A stretch of DNA of 64,000 bases, taken from positions 222,169,837-222,233,836 of the forward strand of contig NC_061514.1 in assembly GCF_022539505.1 (NCBI RefSeq). The letters are read 5' to 3'. Shown here one piece after another: positions 23,001 to 35,257 of the stretch. Below the pieces are notes generated by a model. The model was not told the DNA's origin. It worked only from the letters and a program-made list of their open reading frames with translations, and did not search any database. Within the stretch, counting starts at the first letter, position 1. Each line of letters opens with the position of its first letter. This DNA comes from Lolium rigidum (lineage: Eukaryota > Streptophyta > Magnoliopsida > Poales > Poaceae). A program made the position numbers and the translations under genes.

Positions 23001-25383
23001 TTTTCGAGAAAACGCAAAGGACTCTTTGCGTTTCATTTCATTGAAAAGATAGAAGTTTACAAGCATCCTAGGAGGTGTTACAGGGGTTTATTACAGCTAG
23101 GAAATTAGTGCACATCCCAGGTCGTTGGCAGCACGTCTCTCAGTCCCTTAGCACCAGCTGTAGCCCAGGCCGCCGCTTCGTCTTTGATGGTAGCACATAG
23201 GTTGCGGATGGAGGGCTGCTGTCCATCGAAAACGCAGCTGCTGTCCATCGAAAACGCAGCTGTTGCGGTGTTTCCAAATCATCCAGGGCACCATCAGGTT
23301 ATGGTTGCAAGTCCTTTACGCATTGGTTTGGGGGTGTGTTGCCTTGCCACGATCCACCATTCGTTTAGGGATGCATCGTCCTGAGGCGGGGCGGCCTGCA
23401 GGACATGCGCAGCCAAGATAGTTTCTCATGCCAAATCTGCCGCGAAAAAGGGCAACCGATGAAGAGGTGGTGAATGGTCTCTGCCTCTTGGTCGCAGAGC
23501 AGGCATTTGGCATGGTGCTGCAGGCCTCGCCTGGCGAGTCGATCAGCGGTCCAGCATCGATCGATGTTGGCGAGCCAATGGAAGAATTTGACTCGGTTAG
23601 GCGCCCAACTCTTCCATATGAGCTTCCAAGAAGCGCAGTTGGTGGAGCCCTGGAACGATGCGAGATAGGCCGATTTGGCGGTATACTTGTCGCTGTTGTG
23701 CCACTTCCAGATCAGGGAGGCATCGTCGGTGGTCAGCTGTGTGTGTTCGACGAGCTGCCATAGGCGTAGGTATTGGCCGAGCTTGTTGATGCCGATGATG
23801 CCATGTATATCCTGTGCCCAATGGTTCGCAGCCAAGCCATCGGCCACAGTCCTAGTCTTGCGTCGGCGCTTGTGGATGCAGGCGTAGAGGTCAGGTGCGA
23901 TCTCGCGGACTGCACGGCCTTCGATCCAGCGATCCTCCCAGAATTTTGCGGTCTGGCCATTGGCGATCGTCATGCTTGTCGAGGCGAAGAAGAAGTCTGC
24001 CTCTTCGGTGGTGAATTGTAGGTCCAGACCGGACCAGGCTCGGTTGGTGTCGGTGCGGCTGAGCCATTGCCAGCGCGTGCGGAGGGCTAGGCTTGTCCTA
24101 TGCAGGTCCTGTATTCGAAGTCCGCCATGGGAGATGGGCCGGCAGACTCGCCGCCAATTGACGTGGCAACTGCCTCCATTTGCTGCGCTCCGCCCCTCCC
24201 AAAGGAAGCCTCTCTCGATCTTCTCCATGAGCTTGATCGTCTTCTTCACATGCGCCAATACCAACAGTTGGTGGATAGGGATTGCGCCAAGGACCGATTT
24301 CACCAGGGCAAGCCTTCCCGGTTTTTGCATTAGCCTTGATTTCCAAGTGGGCAGTTTGTTTGCCATGCTGTCAACAATTGGCTGCAGTTGCGCTGCTGTC
24401 GACCGTCTGATGGTTAGCGGGATCCCAAGGTAGGAGAAGGGGAATTGCACTATGGGGCAGCCCAAGAGCTGTGTCGCCGGTGCAGCCGTCTCTTGGTCGC
24501 ACTGAATTAGCGTGGCTGAGCTCTTGGCGTAGTTGACGCGCAGGCCAGAAGCGTGGCCAAACAGCGAAAGAATCTCCTTGATAGCCATGGCGTCATTCGC
24601 GGATGGGTGACAGAAGATTATCACGTCATCCGCGTACAGCGATATGGAAGGGAGCGTGCATCTAGGGTGTAGCTGCTGTAAGACCGCCATGTCCATTGCT
24701 CGTTTGTTGAGCCGTCCGAGGACGTTGACGGCGAGCACGAAGAGCTGAGGGGATCGCCTTGGCGCAGCCCACGGCGGTGCCAAATCGGTTGTCCGGGCTC
24801 CCCATTGAGCAGAACTCTTGTGCTTGCCGAGGCGAGTAGGATAGCGACCCAGTCCAGGAATCTGTCGCCAAAACCGAACTGCCGCAGCACCTCGAACAGG
24901 AATGGCCAGGATAAGGAGTCGAAGGCCCGTGCCAGGTCCAGTTTGAGCAGTATGCGCGGGGCTCCAAGTTGGTGTAGGAGGCGTGCTGATTGGCGAACGA
25001 GGATGAAGTTGTCGTGGACGCTCCTGCCAGTTATGAAGGCGTTTTGGACCGGGCTGACGAGGTCGTTGAGCCGTGGTCCTAGGCGCAGCGACAGGGTTTT
25101 GGCGAAGACTTTGGCCACCAAGTGGATCAGGCTTATGGGCCTGTAATCGCCGAGGCAGTGTGCATCGGCACGCTTAGGTAGCAGGGTTAGAAGGGACTGG
25201 TTTAGCTTGCAAAACCCCCTGCCGCGAAGCTCGTATAGCTGCTGAAAGACTCTGACAAAATCCTGCTTCACAGTGTTCCAGCAGGCGCGGAGGAATTCCG
25301 CGGTGAAGCCGTCAGGTCCTGGGGCTTTTCTAGCAGGGAGCCTCTTGATCGCGTCCCAAATCTCTTCAGCAGCAATGGGCGCA
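23001..25383 (-). mobile_element. 5'-truncated LINE (same family as 3057-3642)
   Basis: Flanked by the 15-bp duplication TCCCACGCATACCAT (22986-23000 and 25384-25398). Minus orientation, so its 3' end is at 23001, where the run of A is only four bases. It shares with the 3057-3642 copy the terminal 10-bp hairpin (23010-23019 with 23024-23033) and the C-terminal protein sequence. It additionally carries a 22-bp internal tandem duplication near 23215-23258 that is absent in the shorter copy. Confidence 0.93.
23105..25383 (-). pseudogene. LINE reverse transcriptase (truncated, frameshifted)
   Basis: Reading leftward: KAPGPDGFTAEF (finger motif), PISLIHLVAKVFAKTLSLRL, FDSLSWPFLFEV (palm motif A region), LRQGDPLS, then after a frameshift at about 24750 SISLYADDVIIF with the YADD catalytic motif. 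Next come LGCPIVQFPFSYLGIPL, WEDRWIEGRAVREIAPD and a zf-RVT segment (CLLCDQEAETIHHLFIGC). A second frameshift near 23385 breaks the C-terminus, whose ancestral stop would be 23105-23107. No RNase H follows. Endonuclease and N-terminal parts are missing by 5' truncation. A retrotransposon pseudogene without host function. Confidence 0.92.
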
Positions 25384-25398
25384 TCCCACGCATACCAT

Positions 25399-26018
25399 CA
25401 TTCCCCTTAAACGGGGTTATTCCGTTTCACTTTAATAAGAAGGACAAAAAAAACTAAGGGTGGATACTTAGTAATACGGCAAAACAGAGCACACAAGGAA
25501 ACCAGAGCACACAAGGAAACCGTAGACAAGGAAGCCAAATAAGTACAAGAAATAATTTAATTCGTGAACAAACTCATTTTGATAAATGTTGTAATTCCAG
25601 ATAAATCATTGCCTCAAGACATAAAGAGGAAGTCACAAGCGTTACTGTGACATCGTACTAAAAATGTAATCATCATTCTGCCAGAAAGACAAGCAGGTAA
25701 TTCATCAGACTATTCAGATCCAGAATCAATAGCAGCACCAGCACCGGCAACTTCACACTTTATTTTCTTACACCAGAGGTACATTGATGTACTAGTATAC
25801 CCTCAAGTTAAAAAAATGATGTGCACACTGCTGCTGCAAAAACATTCTATGATTCAGAATTGCAGTTCTGGCCTCTAGGGACACAACTTTTTTATATAGC
25901 ACTAAAAGTAATAGAACAACAATATGAAGTTGATAAACGAGGAAAAAAGAAATATTGTTACAATGTAAGAATAAGTACACCCAACCATTTCATAACATGC
26001 AACGGTAGCCATCATCAG
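25399..26018. other. Region downstream of the TLDc stop codon
   Basis: This 620-bp stretch holds the probable 3' UTR of the minus-strand TLDc gene. An 18-bp unit (AGAGCACACAAGGAAACC) is repeated in tandem at about 25485-25520. No other feature is seen. The LINE insertion ends at 25398. Confidence 0.4.
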
Positions 26019-29000
26019 CTATGTCGAACCTCCCCGTGAATGGGAGAAACCCCACAGCTGCAGGAAAGAATATGTCACTGTAACATACAAAGTGATTCTT
26101 TCAATATCGAGATTGATCGCATGGTATATTCCTTAACAGAAATACTTGACAAATGCAACGAATAGCCAAAGTAGGACCTAAAAATAGTGGGAGGTTAGAG
26201 ATCTTGAGGGGCCCTCCTTTATCTGCCCGAATTCCGTAGAAACTTTTTTTTTTTGCAATTGCAGCCATAAAAACTTGCTCCAAGAGCACGCAGGATAAGG
26301 CAAATGACACACGGTGGCCAACCCCCCTCCGAGCCTGCCGCTGTTCACCACCTCGGCTGCCACCGCGACCTCCCAGGCGCGCCCTCGGCGAATTGGAGGC
26401 AGCCAACACTTCGGAGGCTCGGCTGCAAGCGGGTCGAGCTGCCACAGCCTGACCGAGCTCGCTGGCACCTCCCGGGTCGGTGGCCTGCGCCACCGTTCCC
26501 CAAGCCACCCCACATCCCCTAGCCGCCTGCGCCTACGTTTTCCACCTCGGCTACCTGCGTCGACCCAATTTGACCTTGTCGCCTACCACCTGTTTGTCTC
26601 CAAGATATGTTTTTCTTCTTTTGTACTTTTTGCAAGTTAGTATATAGATGAAAGAATGATACGGATTCTTGTTTCTTGTTAGAATTCTATGAACTTTGTG
26701 ATTGTCTTCATTAGAATTTTGTTTCATTAATGAACATACCGTTGTAATAATTATCTACTATTTGTTCTGATTTTCCCGAATTTATTTTACTCAATTTAAA
26801 TTTATTACTGAGTGATTCGGACTACATTTGCACAAATAAAACTAGGAGCTCAAAACTTGGCACTCTAATTTTACCAACCCAGTTTTAGGAAGGCTTGGCT
26901 TGCAAAGCTGATTTTTTTTTTGTTTTGCTTCCTTAACATTCTCTCTCCTCTACCCATAACCAATTTGACATCCTAAATTATAGAGGAGCTCTTAGAGATG
27001 CCCTTAAAGAACAAGATTTGCAACAAGAGTCCAGAAGGATCACTTTTTTATCAAGATAACACTCAATCTATAAGCAGTACCCATTAGTCTGCTCGGCGTT
27101 TCTTAATTAATATGTATTTGAGTCATGTGCTAACATCATTAAACATGACTGTAAATTTAAAAAACGTACCTCAACATTCTTCATTTCAAAATGGGGACCA
27201 TGAGCCAAACATGAGTTCCCAAATGTATCACATGATCCACTGGTTCCATGTATCCTATTAAGCAAAAATCAAGATATCATGCCAACATTACTGTTCTGTC
27301 AAATGAGGAAAAGTATAATCCAACATCACAACTTATAGATCGCCAAAAAAAATATCACAACTTACAAATCTTCATCAAGTCGCAACGCAAAGTTCCCACC
27401 ACCTCCAAATGCCAAAGTATCTTTCAAGCACAAATAGTAGTACCTGTTTGCACCTGGATATGAATCCATGTAAGCTCTTTGGATTAACAGAAAAACACAA
27501 TACAACTTAAAATTGATTGTATTAATTAACTATACATACAGTTTTCTGATGACTATCATGAAAACAAAATAAAGCTGTTTCCAAATTGCATCTCATGCTT
27601 ACAAATATAAAAAAATCATGTTGCCTTGCCATGCTATGTTGTAGTTGTGTTCATTAAGATTTGTCAATATAACTTATATCCTATGAGTGTGTCACATACC
27701 GAGCCTCATTTATTTAAAGGTCATATTAGCATGCATTCGAGTTTTCTTATCATATAAAACAATGGATCACCTAAAGTGGCATCATAAAGAATGCCTAGTA
27801 CCTACTTATAGACTAGTTGAGCGACTCCTAATCCTTGATATAAATGCAGTAAAATAGTGTACGTTGAGACAATATATTTTACTAAGAATTCACTGTTTTA
27901 CTATATTCCGTAAACTATTTCATTACATTCTGTACAGCATTTTACTAGGGGTGTAAAATAAGCTATTTTAGCTAAGGCGTACCATTTGGGTATACAAAAA
28001 GTGTGCCGTGTTCTCACATGTTTTTTTTTTGCAAGATGGTACTTACCAGTTGGTCTAAAAAGTCTTGGTTCACCATAAATAGTTGTGAATACAAATGTCT
28101 GATTTGTCCCCTGTTCCATCAAGAATATAATTAAAATTACTAGAAAGCAGGGGGAATCGTGGGGAGATGTGGTCAATATACATGCATGATTTGTTAACGC
28201 AAGTGCAGAATGTGTCAGTCAACTATAGCTGACCTGATATTTCCTTTTCTCTGTAGGCCTCAAAGGACCATTCAGTAACCCACCAAAAACAGCCCCTTGC
28301 ATGTCCCCTACAATCTAATCAAACATGAGGGATAAGAACAGAAGAAAGCCCAATTTTGTGAATCAAACATTCTAAAATAAACTATGCCACAGGTAGCAAT
28401 AGCACCTTAAAAAGGTAAAATAGTTGGACATACCAATAGGCATGGACCCTGAAGATGCTCACTTCTACGAAGAAGTGTTCTTAGAGATATTCCATGCTTC
28501 CAAGTGCTGCACTTCATTTGCCAAAAACAAGAAGGGACCAGGAAATTAAAAGGCAACATTATGCAATGGACGTTCAGAGACAAGAAGTTTGTAAGCATGA
28601 CATGATGATTTAGCAGTTTACCTATAGAGCAATACCCAGTGGCATCCCTTTAAAGTCCCAGGGAGTGAAGACTGAAAGAACCCAAACAATTTTGGGGATA
28701 CAAATCTAGACTTTTCCGTTAAATAATAAATAGAGCCTAAGTGGTCTGACGTTGATGTTTCCCCATTAGCATTATGGTTATCCTCGGACCTGTGTGACTC
28801 GAGGATATGGTTGTTATTAGAACTTCCATTCATTTCATCTCTCTCACTTTCAGAACCAGACCCTTCGCTCAAGTCTAGCGGACGATCTTTCCATGAGAAA
28901 TTATTCCCTCTCCATCGCTTAGCAAGTGATTCAGGAGGTAATGGTCTCATACTTCTAGCAAAAGGCGAGGCATCTTCATGTCCTGAGTTTGAGGTTGGCA

Positions 29001-30251
29001 GAAGGGACATCACATAAGATGATAATGATCCTTTGCTGGGGGAAGTAAAATGCTCTGCTGGAAAAGGTATTGCCTGGAAACGCAATTCATTAGAACAGCT
29101 GAACAGAACAAAGTTAGATATGCACTATTTACACTTAACTTGCTGGTGGAATGCATAGTTCAGTTGTACTACCAAAAGTTAATTATAGACAAGTCTATTT
29201 GTTAAGTTTGAAACTCCAAAGCGCGGATCTGGTTAAAGATGAGCAACCACGGTAAGCCCCATAGGCGAAAATGTAGAAAAACTGAACAAGGCACGTGCAT
29301 AGAGCTACTTGTATTGGATGGCTAAAACATTGGCAGGTCCCACAAGTGAAAATATCTGAGATACCAATGCTTAAATTCCTCAAACTAAGTCAAGAGCTTA
29401 AGCTATCGGTTTACAGGGCACACATATTTTACAATAAAGCTGTCGTTTTTTTTATCAAGTCAGCTTCAGATTGATTACATTGAACATTATATATATGTCC
29501 CAACATTTTCCATTTCATCCGTAATATAACCTGGTTGCGGACCATATATTTTTTAAAACATGGTTGAAAGCGGTACTTCTCATTCCAATAACAAAAATGT
29601 AGCATTCACATTTGCTCCTGAATATCAGTCTTGATGCCCAGTTGTCCGAATATCAGAAAATTCGCATCAACCAGCAACGTATTTTATGACATAGCAGCAG
29701 AAAAGTTCCATCGTTTGATCAGTCTTGGTGAGCACCCATATTAGCTGGCCCCATTCGGACTGAAGGAAAACTTTGATATGTGTCTCCGTGGAAACAAGAT
29801 AATTACTCTCTAGAATTCCTGGTGAGGGGCATGGCCAATGTTTCTCAAAGGTAATGTTAACCCTATTCACTAGTCCGCACATCGATATGACAATATGCCG
29901 ACAGAAACCAGCGTTTCTCAGAGGATTCCACTTGCGTGCCTCCAAGGAGGCGGCTTTCGTCCAGGGCAGTAATCCAAGATCCGGGAACCTCCAAGGTCCC
30001 GCCTTCCCGTGTTCCAGGAACCTCCGTAAAGCGAGCAATTCTATTCTACCACGAGATCCAAACCTCCCCAAACAGGAAAAGCAATAACAACAGAAAAACA
30101 GATCCGACGCAATGTGAGGCAGGCGTGCCGCTTGCGGATAGGGGTATCCCAGATCACTCACCTGCGGCTGGACGGCGGTGGAGGAGGTGGGAGGGGAGTC
30201 GGCCAGGAGGCGGGCGAGCCTGTCGGCCACCTTCTCCTTCCACGCCAGCAT
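26019..30251 (-). CDS. TLDc-domain protein, complete, eight exons
   Basis: Minus-strand exons in transcript order: 30251-30162, 29073-28622, 28506-28434, 28314-28234, 28110-28047, 27453-27366, 27254-27170, 26057-26019. They total 972 nt (323 aa plus TAG) with every junction in frame and GT-AG. The protein begins MLAWKEKVADRLARLLADSP. A Ser-rich, acidic middle contains KRWRGNNFSWKDRPLDL. The TLDc domain then runs to the C-terminus: FFQSSLPGTLKGCHWVLLYS, HGISLRTLLRRS, GDMQGAVFGGLLNGPL, TFVFTTIYGEPRLFRPTG, LAFGGGGNFALRLDEDL, TFGNSCLAH, LWGFSHS. TLDc proteins (OXR1/NCOA7/TBC1D24 relatives) are linked to oxidative-stress resistance and, in yeast and animals, to V-ATPase regulation; the plant role is less defined. 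No disabling change is seen. Confidence 0.93.
26260..27005. other. Probable insertion in TLDc intron 7
   Basis: A GC-rich block (26290-26600) inside AT-rich intron DNA is followed by AT-rich sequence ending in AGGAGCTCTTAGAGATGCCC near 27000, which looks like the terminal repeat of a grass TIR element (GGGCATCTCTAAGAGCTCCT reversed). The matching left end was not found, so element boundaries are uncertain. Open frames in the GC-rich part lack recognisable domains. Confidence 0.3.
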
Positions 30252-30523
30252 TGCCTTCGGTTTCTCTTCTCTCGAAGGGAGTCGGATTTGTGACGAGGAA
30301 GCGGCGGGGAAAGGAGACAAGGGAAAGTTTGGTTTGGTAGGTAGGTAAGTTCGGCACGTCCACGGATACAACACGCGGATCGATCGGCGCGTCTGAATCG
30401 AATCAACATTTTTTTTCCTCGTAGCATAGAAAACGTATATTTTTTAACAATCAATACCGCATACATTTATCGTAACAAATATTACATGATACAATGATTG
30501 GAAAATCTATACATATATATATA
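30252..30523 (-). promoter_or_regulatory. Upstream region of TLDc gene, cut short by a Helitron
   Basis: Only 272 bp separate the TLDc start codon from the Helitron terminus at 30524, so the 5' UTR and core promoter must lie here unless transcription starts inside the Helitron. No TATA box can be placed confidently on the minus strand. Confidence 0.35.
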
Positions 30524-32948
30524 TCTATACCTAATAATAAAGGAGCTAAGGTTTCTGCCAAAATTTCCGTTCAACTTTTTATTGGACGAATTTACCCTCC
30601 CACCAAACCACATACTACTGCATAATGCCATTATGTAACGGTTGGTTCTAAACCAGAAACGAGAGTTCTCCGTCTCGCCCTTTCTCCTGTCCCGCACAGA
30701 AACATCCCGTGCCACACACGGACACGAACCGATCCTTACAAAATCGAACCCCGCCCCACGAAAATTCACCCATATGTAGCATGTCTCCTTTGCATACGAT
30801 TCGCGTAGAAGTCGTGGAAAACCAAATTGAATCTAGATCGATTGCAGCAGGGGGGAAGAAGATCTAGGGACGGAGGATCTCGCGCGGATAGGTTGGTGGA
30901 GGAGTAGCCAGGAGCTAGGGAAAGGCTCGGGGCGGGGCTTCAAGAGGGGAGCCCCACGGCGCAACTGCCGGCGAAAATCCGGGCGGATTAGTCGTGGATT
31001 GGGCGTTATTCCGCCGCCGGAGGAAAGGGAACTAGGCCGTGGCGGTTTCTGCGCGCGGAGGCATGCTTCTGGGCTCGGTTGCTGGCGAGGGGGAGGCGTT
31101 GCGCGGCACAGGAACACCCATCGAGCTCCAGACCGAGCTCAGACCAGGACTTTGGACAGGAGGCATGCACGGGCAGGGTCGCGCAGACCGCCCCCGAAGC
31201 AAGAGCGGGACAGTTTTCCCGACGGTCCATCGCGACTGCACTAAAAACGCATGAGCAACAATCAGAGGGGAGGCCCGAGAGGAGGGTCGCGCGTCGCGTC
31301 CATGGCGACAACCACGCGGAGCATCAGTCAGTGGGGATGCCCAGGAGGATCCATGGCGACCGCGTTGACGAAGAGGGATCCTGGCGGGGAGGACGTCAGG
31401 GATGTGGACGACGCGTGGCGCAGCAGCGACTCCATCCCTAGCGCTGCTCCTCCCGGAACGGTGGTGCCCATGGCCGTGGCCCTCGACCGGGGTCCTCGCG
31501 GGGGCGTGGCCGGTGCGGTAGAGGCGTCGGAGACGGATGGGGTCGCGGCGCAGAGGTGAGAAAAGGTTCGCTGGACAGTGGGTGTCGGCCGAAGCGAGCT
31601 TGGCGGCGACGACGGAGGAAAACGGCAGGCTCGACTGCCAGGTCGTGAAGCGTTGGGCTTCGAGACGCGTCGTGCGTGCTGCCTGCGAGGCAACAGTTGG
31701 GCGAGGGGCGGAGCCGTTGGGCGGTCCTCGCCGGCGTGGTAGAGGCGCATGAGGGAAGCCGGGGATACGGAGGCGCTGGCGTGGACGGAGGTGGCGAGGA
31801 CGGCCGGAGGTAACGCGGTTGGAAGGCGGCCGGCAGCAGAGCAAGCAGAGAGCAAGAAGAAAATTGGGGATTTTGACTCGATCCCCGTACGTATGTTGTT
31901 CCTACTGCCTTACTTTTTTTTCTCTCTGCAAATATCGTGGGTGTCTTCACGTGTCGTGGGAGCCGGTCTCGGAGTTCTTCTGTGCGAGCTGAGCGCGCAG
32001 CTACAAATTCATTGCTGCTAGCTGCTCGATATAGTTGCTGCTACCTACCCTTGGGACTGAGATCCGGTGCCTTGCTTGAGACAAGGCACGGATGAACAGT
32101 ACCGTGCCTTGTTATTCTAGACGTTAGATCGAAAATGGACGAACAAGATCTGAGCCATGCAGGAACGTACTATAGCGCATGCACTGCAGACAATACTGTA
32201 GCAGGTGTCCTGTAGCACGCACACTGTAGAATGGTACTGTAACGAATGCACTGTGTATACTTATCCAGCCATTGATTTTCGATCCAGCGGCAAGAAACAG
32301 AGGTCAAGGCATGCTACTGTTGATCTGTGGCTTGTCTTAAGCAAGGCACCGGATCTCAATCCCTACCCTTGCTGGCTTGCTTGCTAGATGTGTTTGCAAA
32401 AAAGGATTGATCAAAGCCAGTTGAAGATTTTGCTGCTTGCTAGATGTATTTGTGAAAGAAAAAAAAAGCAAAGCTAACTTATGTTTAGTTTGTTCTAAAT
32501 TATAATGTACTTGGAATATCTACATACTAGCAATTGTTTAATTAATGTTTAGCTTAGGTGGGCTTCCTTGGGTCATTTCGGTTTGGGTAAAATTTAGGTT
32601 GTGGGATGTTTTCGTTTAAAAGTGTTCTAAAAAAATGCTTTTTAAAGTTGTTTTATCAGCTCCATTGCAACTTTTATCTAAAAAAGTTATCTTATCAGTT
32701 CCGTTGCAATAGTCACGTAGGAGCAATATTTCTGTTTTTTGATTTCTATTTTCAGCTTAATCTATTTTCATCTGCCGCAGCAACGCGTGGATATATGTTG
32801 TCCCCGGAAATGTCTTGCATACGAATGTACCCTGTAAAATCGGTGTAGAGCAATGAGTCAGACGATATAATTCGTTTGAGTACTTGTTTCTCCCGGAGAC
32901 GGTTTTACGGATACTTACTCCGTAGCGAAGCCACGGGCTTTGTCCTAG
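30524..32948 (+). mobile_element. Non-autonomous Helitron (2.4 kb)
   Basis: 5' end TCTATACCTAATAATAAAGG at 30524 and 3' end CTAG at 32948, inserted between A (30523) and T (32949) as expected for Helitrons. A short hairpin (AAGCC, ACG loop, GGCTT) lies just before the 3' CTAG. The interior is GC-rich (30840-31860) with overlapping long open frames on both strands and no Rep/helicase. It probably holds captured host fragments, none identified. A TIR MITE is nested at 32053-32363. Confidence 0.7.
32053..32363. mobile_element. MITE nested in the Helitron
   Basis: GGGACTGAGATCCGGTGCCT on the left is mirrored on the right (RC: GGGATTGAGATCCGGTGCCT). Direct flanks TACCCTT occur at 32046-32052 and 32364-32370. 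The flank match can be extended to nine bases if the last two C are assigned to the duplication, which would suit a Mutator-type insertion. The interior has repeated ACTGTAG-type motifs and no coding potential. Confidence 0.8.
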
Positions 32949-33761
32949 TATATAATAAAGAAAATAAGGTTTCTTGCGATAGTTTCGTCCAACTTTAAAA
33001 TACCCCTAAAATTGATGAAAATTACCCATATGTGCCACCGTAAGTGAAAAAGAAAATTTGGTTTCGTATTGTCTGTTCGTGTGTAAGTCGTCCGCCCGAC
33101 AGGAATCCATCCCCGTATTCCTCTCTGAACCTAGACCGTGTCGTACTCGAACCCACGATGGAAGATCAAGTCATATGAGTCGGTACTATACATAGGCATC
33201 GATCCATCGTCATGAACACAGGCGTCCGAACACGAAAATGACGGCGACAAGACGCCGCACACCTAGCCGGGAGACGAGTTCATAGCCACCGAGATTCTCT
33301 CCCAGATACCTGTCTCGACTTGTGGCTCTGCCGCCGCCTCGGCGAACTAGCGCTCGCACATCGCGTGGTACCTTTGCTACGAGTCTAGTGATGGCCTCCG
33401 CAGGGTTCACCTGCCACACGTGCGACTTCATCTTCCCCACCTTCACCAGCAACCGCGCTGTTTGATCGCCGCCCGCCGGTCACGCAGGTACCCCGGAACG
33501 TGCAAGGGCCCGTGCTCCACACCACATCCGTCCGATGAGGGCCCCATCGACGGCATCATCTTCAACCATGCCACCAAGAAGGAAGACAAGGGTCTGATCA
33601 TGCAAGCCGTGTTGTTGATGCTTCGTCAGGTTCAGATAAGACTTTTCGAGCAAGGGTGTGCATTGACCATGAGAGCGGCAGCCATGCAGGCAAAGGAGAC
33701 GGAGGGCTTGAGTGCTTATTTATTCATGGAGGAGGATCAAAAGAGGGAAGATATCTTTATT
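32949..33761 (+). mobile_element. Second Helitron-like 5' end with unassigned cargo
   Basis: Immediately after the first Helitron's CTAG, the sequence ATAATAAAGAAAATAAGG followed by GGTTTCTTGCG and CGTCCAAC matches the start of the first Helitron in order and spacing, pointing to a related element whose 3' end was not found. GC-rich open frames at 33210-33450 and 33420-33776 have no recognisable domain and could be captured fragments. Confidence 0.4.
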
Positions 33762-35257
33762 TTCGAAATGGGGTGAGCCCTGGCCTCTCCATCAGTTGAT
33801 GCACGCAGCCTTTTATTAATGAACTGAATATTCAAAGTTTACAGATCAGGGATCAACGAGGGTCGATACAAAAATCAACCACCAAAAAAAGAGGATATTG
33901 CTAAGCAAACTAGGCATCATGTAATCTCTTAATAGGCCGCCAAGTAGCCTGGTAGAAAATATCCTGGGCAACCATTTGAAGGCGGTTGCATCCAGAAACC
34001 ATGCACTCTCGCTGGTCCTCCGGGAGCAAGAAACGCCAAAGCTGGATCCAATGAACCATAGTGTGGATAACCTGCAAAAAATTAGTAGAGTCCTTTCTAT
34101 TAAAAATAATATCATTCCTGCAATTCCAAATTGACCAAAATAAATCCGAAACACCAATGTGAATCCTAGCTTTATCAGTTTTGTCAGTTCATTAAGCCAA
34201 TTCCCAAAGATATTTGTCATATTGGATGAAGGTGAAATATTATATGCAGCAAAAATCACTCGCCAAATAAGTCTAGCAAAAGGACAAGAAATAAACAAAC
34301 GTTCAACTGATTCCTCAGCGTCACGGAAAGTGCATTTCGTATTTCCATTCCAATTCCTTTTTGCTAGATTATCGCAGGTTAAGAGGACTCTCTTGCTAAG
34401 GAACCACATAAAGATTTTAATTTTCAGTGGGATTTTTATTTTCCAAAGATATTTACGAAGATATCTAGTATGTCCATTTAACAAATCACCATACATAGAT
34501 TTAATAGAGAATTTCCCTGAAGATGTTAAGTCCCAAACAAACTTATCTTGATCTTCATTTAGATTTATCTCCATTAATCTTTGGCATAGATGTACCCATT
34601 GATCCAATTTATCACCAATCAATCTTCTCCGAAAACCAATATTTAGCGGAGTTGAACTCATAACATTTGCCACCGTATCATGCTTGCGATTGACTATGTT
34701 ATATAACTGGGGATACTGGGATGCAAGGGTGTGACCACCTAACCATCTATCTTCCCAAAAACGCACTCCTTCCCTAGAGCCTACTTTAAATTTTCCTCTA
34801 CTAAAAAAACCCTTTAACCTACATTAGTCCCTTCCAGAAGGGTGAATCAGTAGGCTTGCTTTCAACTTCAGCCAAGGTTTTCTGCGAAAGGTATTTGTTT
34901 TTTAATAGTTGTTGCCATAACCCTTCTTCGGAAAGAAGTTTAAATAACCATTTACTCAGTAGGCAAGCATTTTTAATCTCAAGGACTTCAATTCCAAGAC
35001 CACCTTGGTCCTTAGGTCTGCAAATAAGGTTCCACTTAGTTAACCTATATTTCTGTTTGTTTTCCTCACATTGCCAAAAGAAGCGTGATCGGAAAAAATC
35101 TAATCTCTTCCTTATCCCTTTAGGTAAATCAAAAAAATATAGCATAAACATCGGTAAACTAGTAAGAACATAATTAATAATACAAGGCGATCCCCATATG
35201 ATAATAATTCTCTAGCCCAACACCCTAGTTTTCTCTCAAATCTACCTTCCACAGGAT
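33762..35257 (-). mobile_element. LINE fragment (third family), interrupted by Copia
   Basis: Minus-strand LINE 3' part: SYGDRLVL and FDLPKGIRKRLDFFRSRFFW (C-terminal RT region), KDQGGLGIEVLEIKNACLLS, FWEDRWLGGHTLA, and the zf-RVT segment around KIFMWFLSKRVLLTCDNLAK to LFISCPFARLIWR. Frames are broken near 34810 and 35150. Its 3' end near 33762 reads GCTGCGTGCATCAACTGATG onward to a short A-rich tail, a style common in grass LINEs. The other end is cut at 35257 by the Copia LTR. Confidence 0.85.

Noticed and set aside
23428..24433. Plus-strand open frames across the LINE at 23001-25383
   Set aside because: They are antisense to the clear YADD-containing reverse transcriptase on the minus strand.
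31032..31950. Long overlapping frames on both strands (up to 270 codons) in the Helitron interior
   Set aside because: Arg/Pro/Ala-rich translations in several frames at once reflect high GC content. No motif supports any one frame as a gene.
33420..33776. 118-codon plus-strand frame as a host gene
   Set aside because: No recognisable domain; it runs into the 3' end of a minus-strand LINE and lies in Helitron-like sequence.
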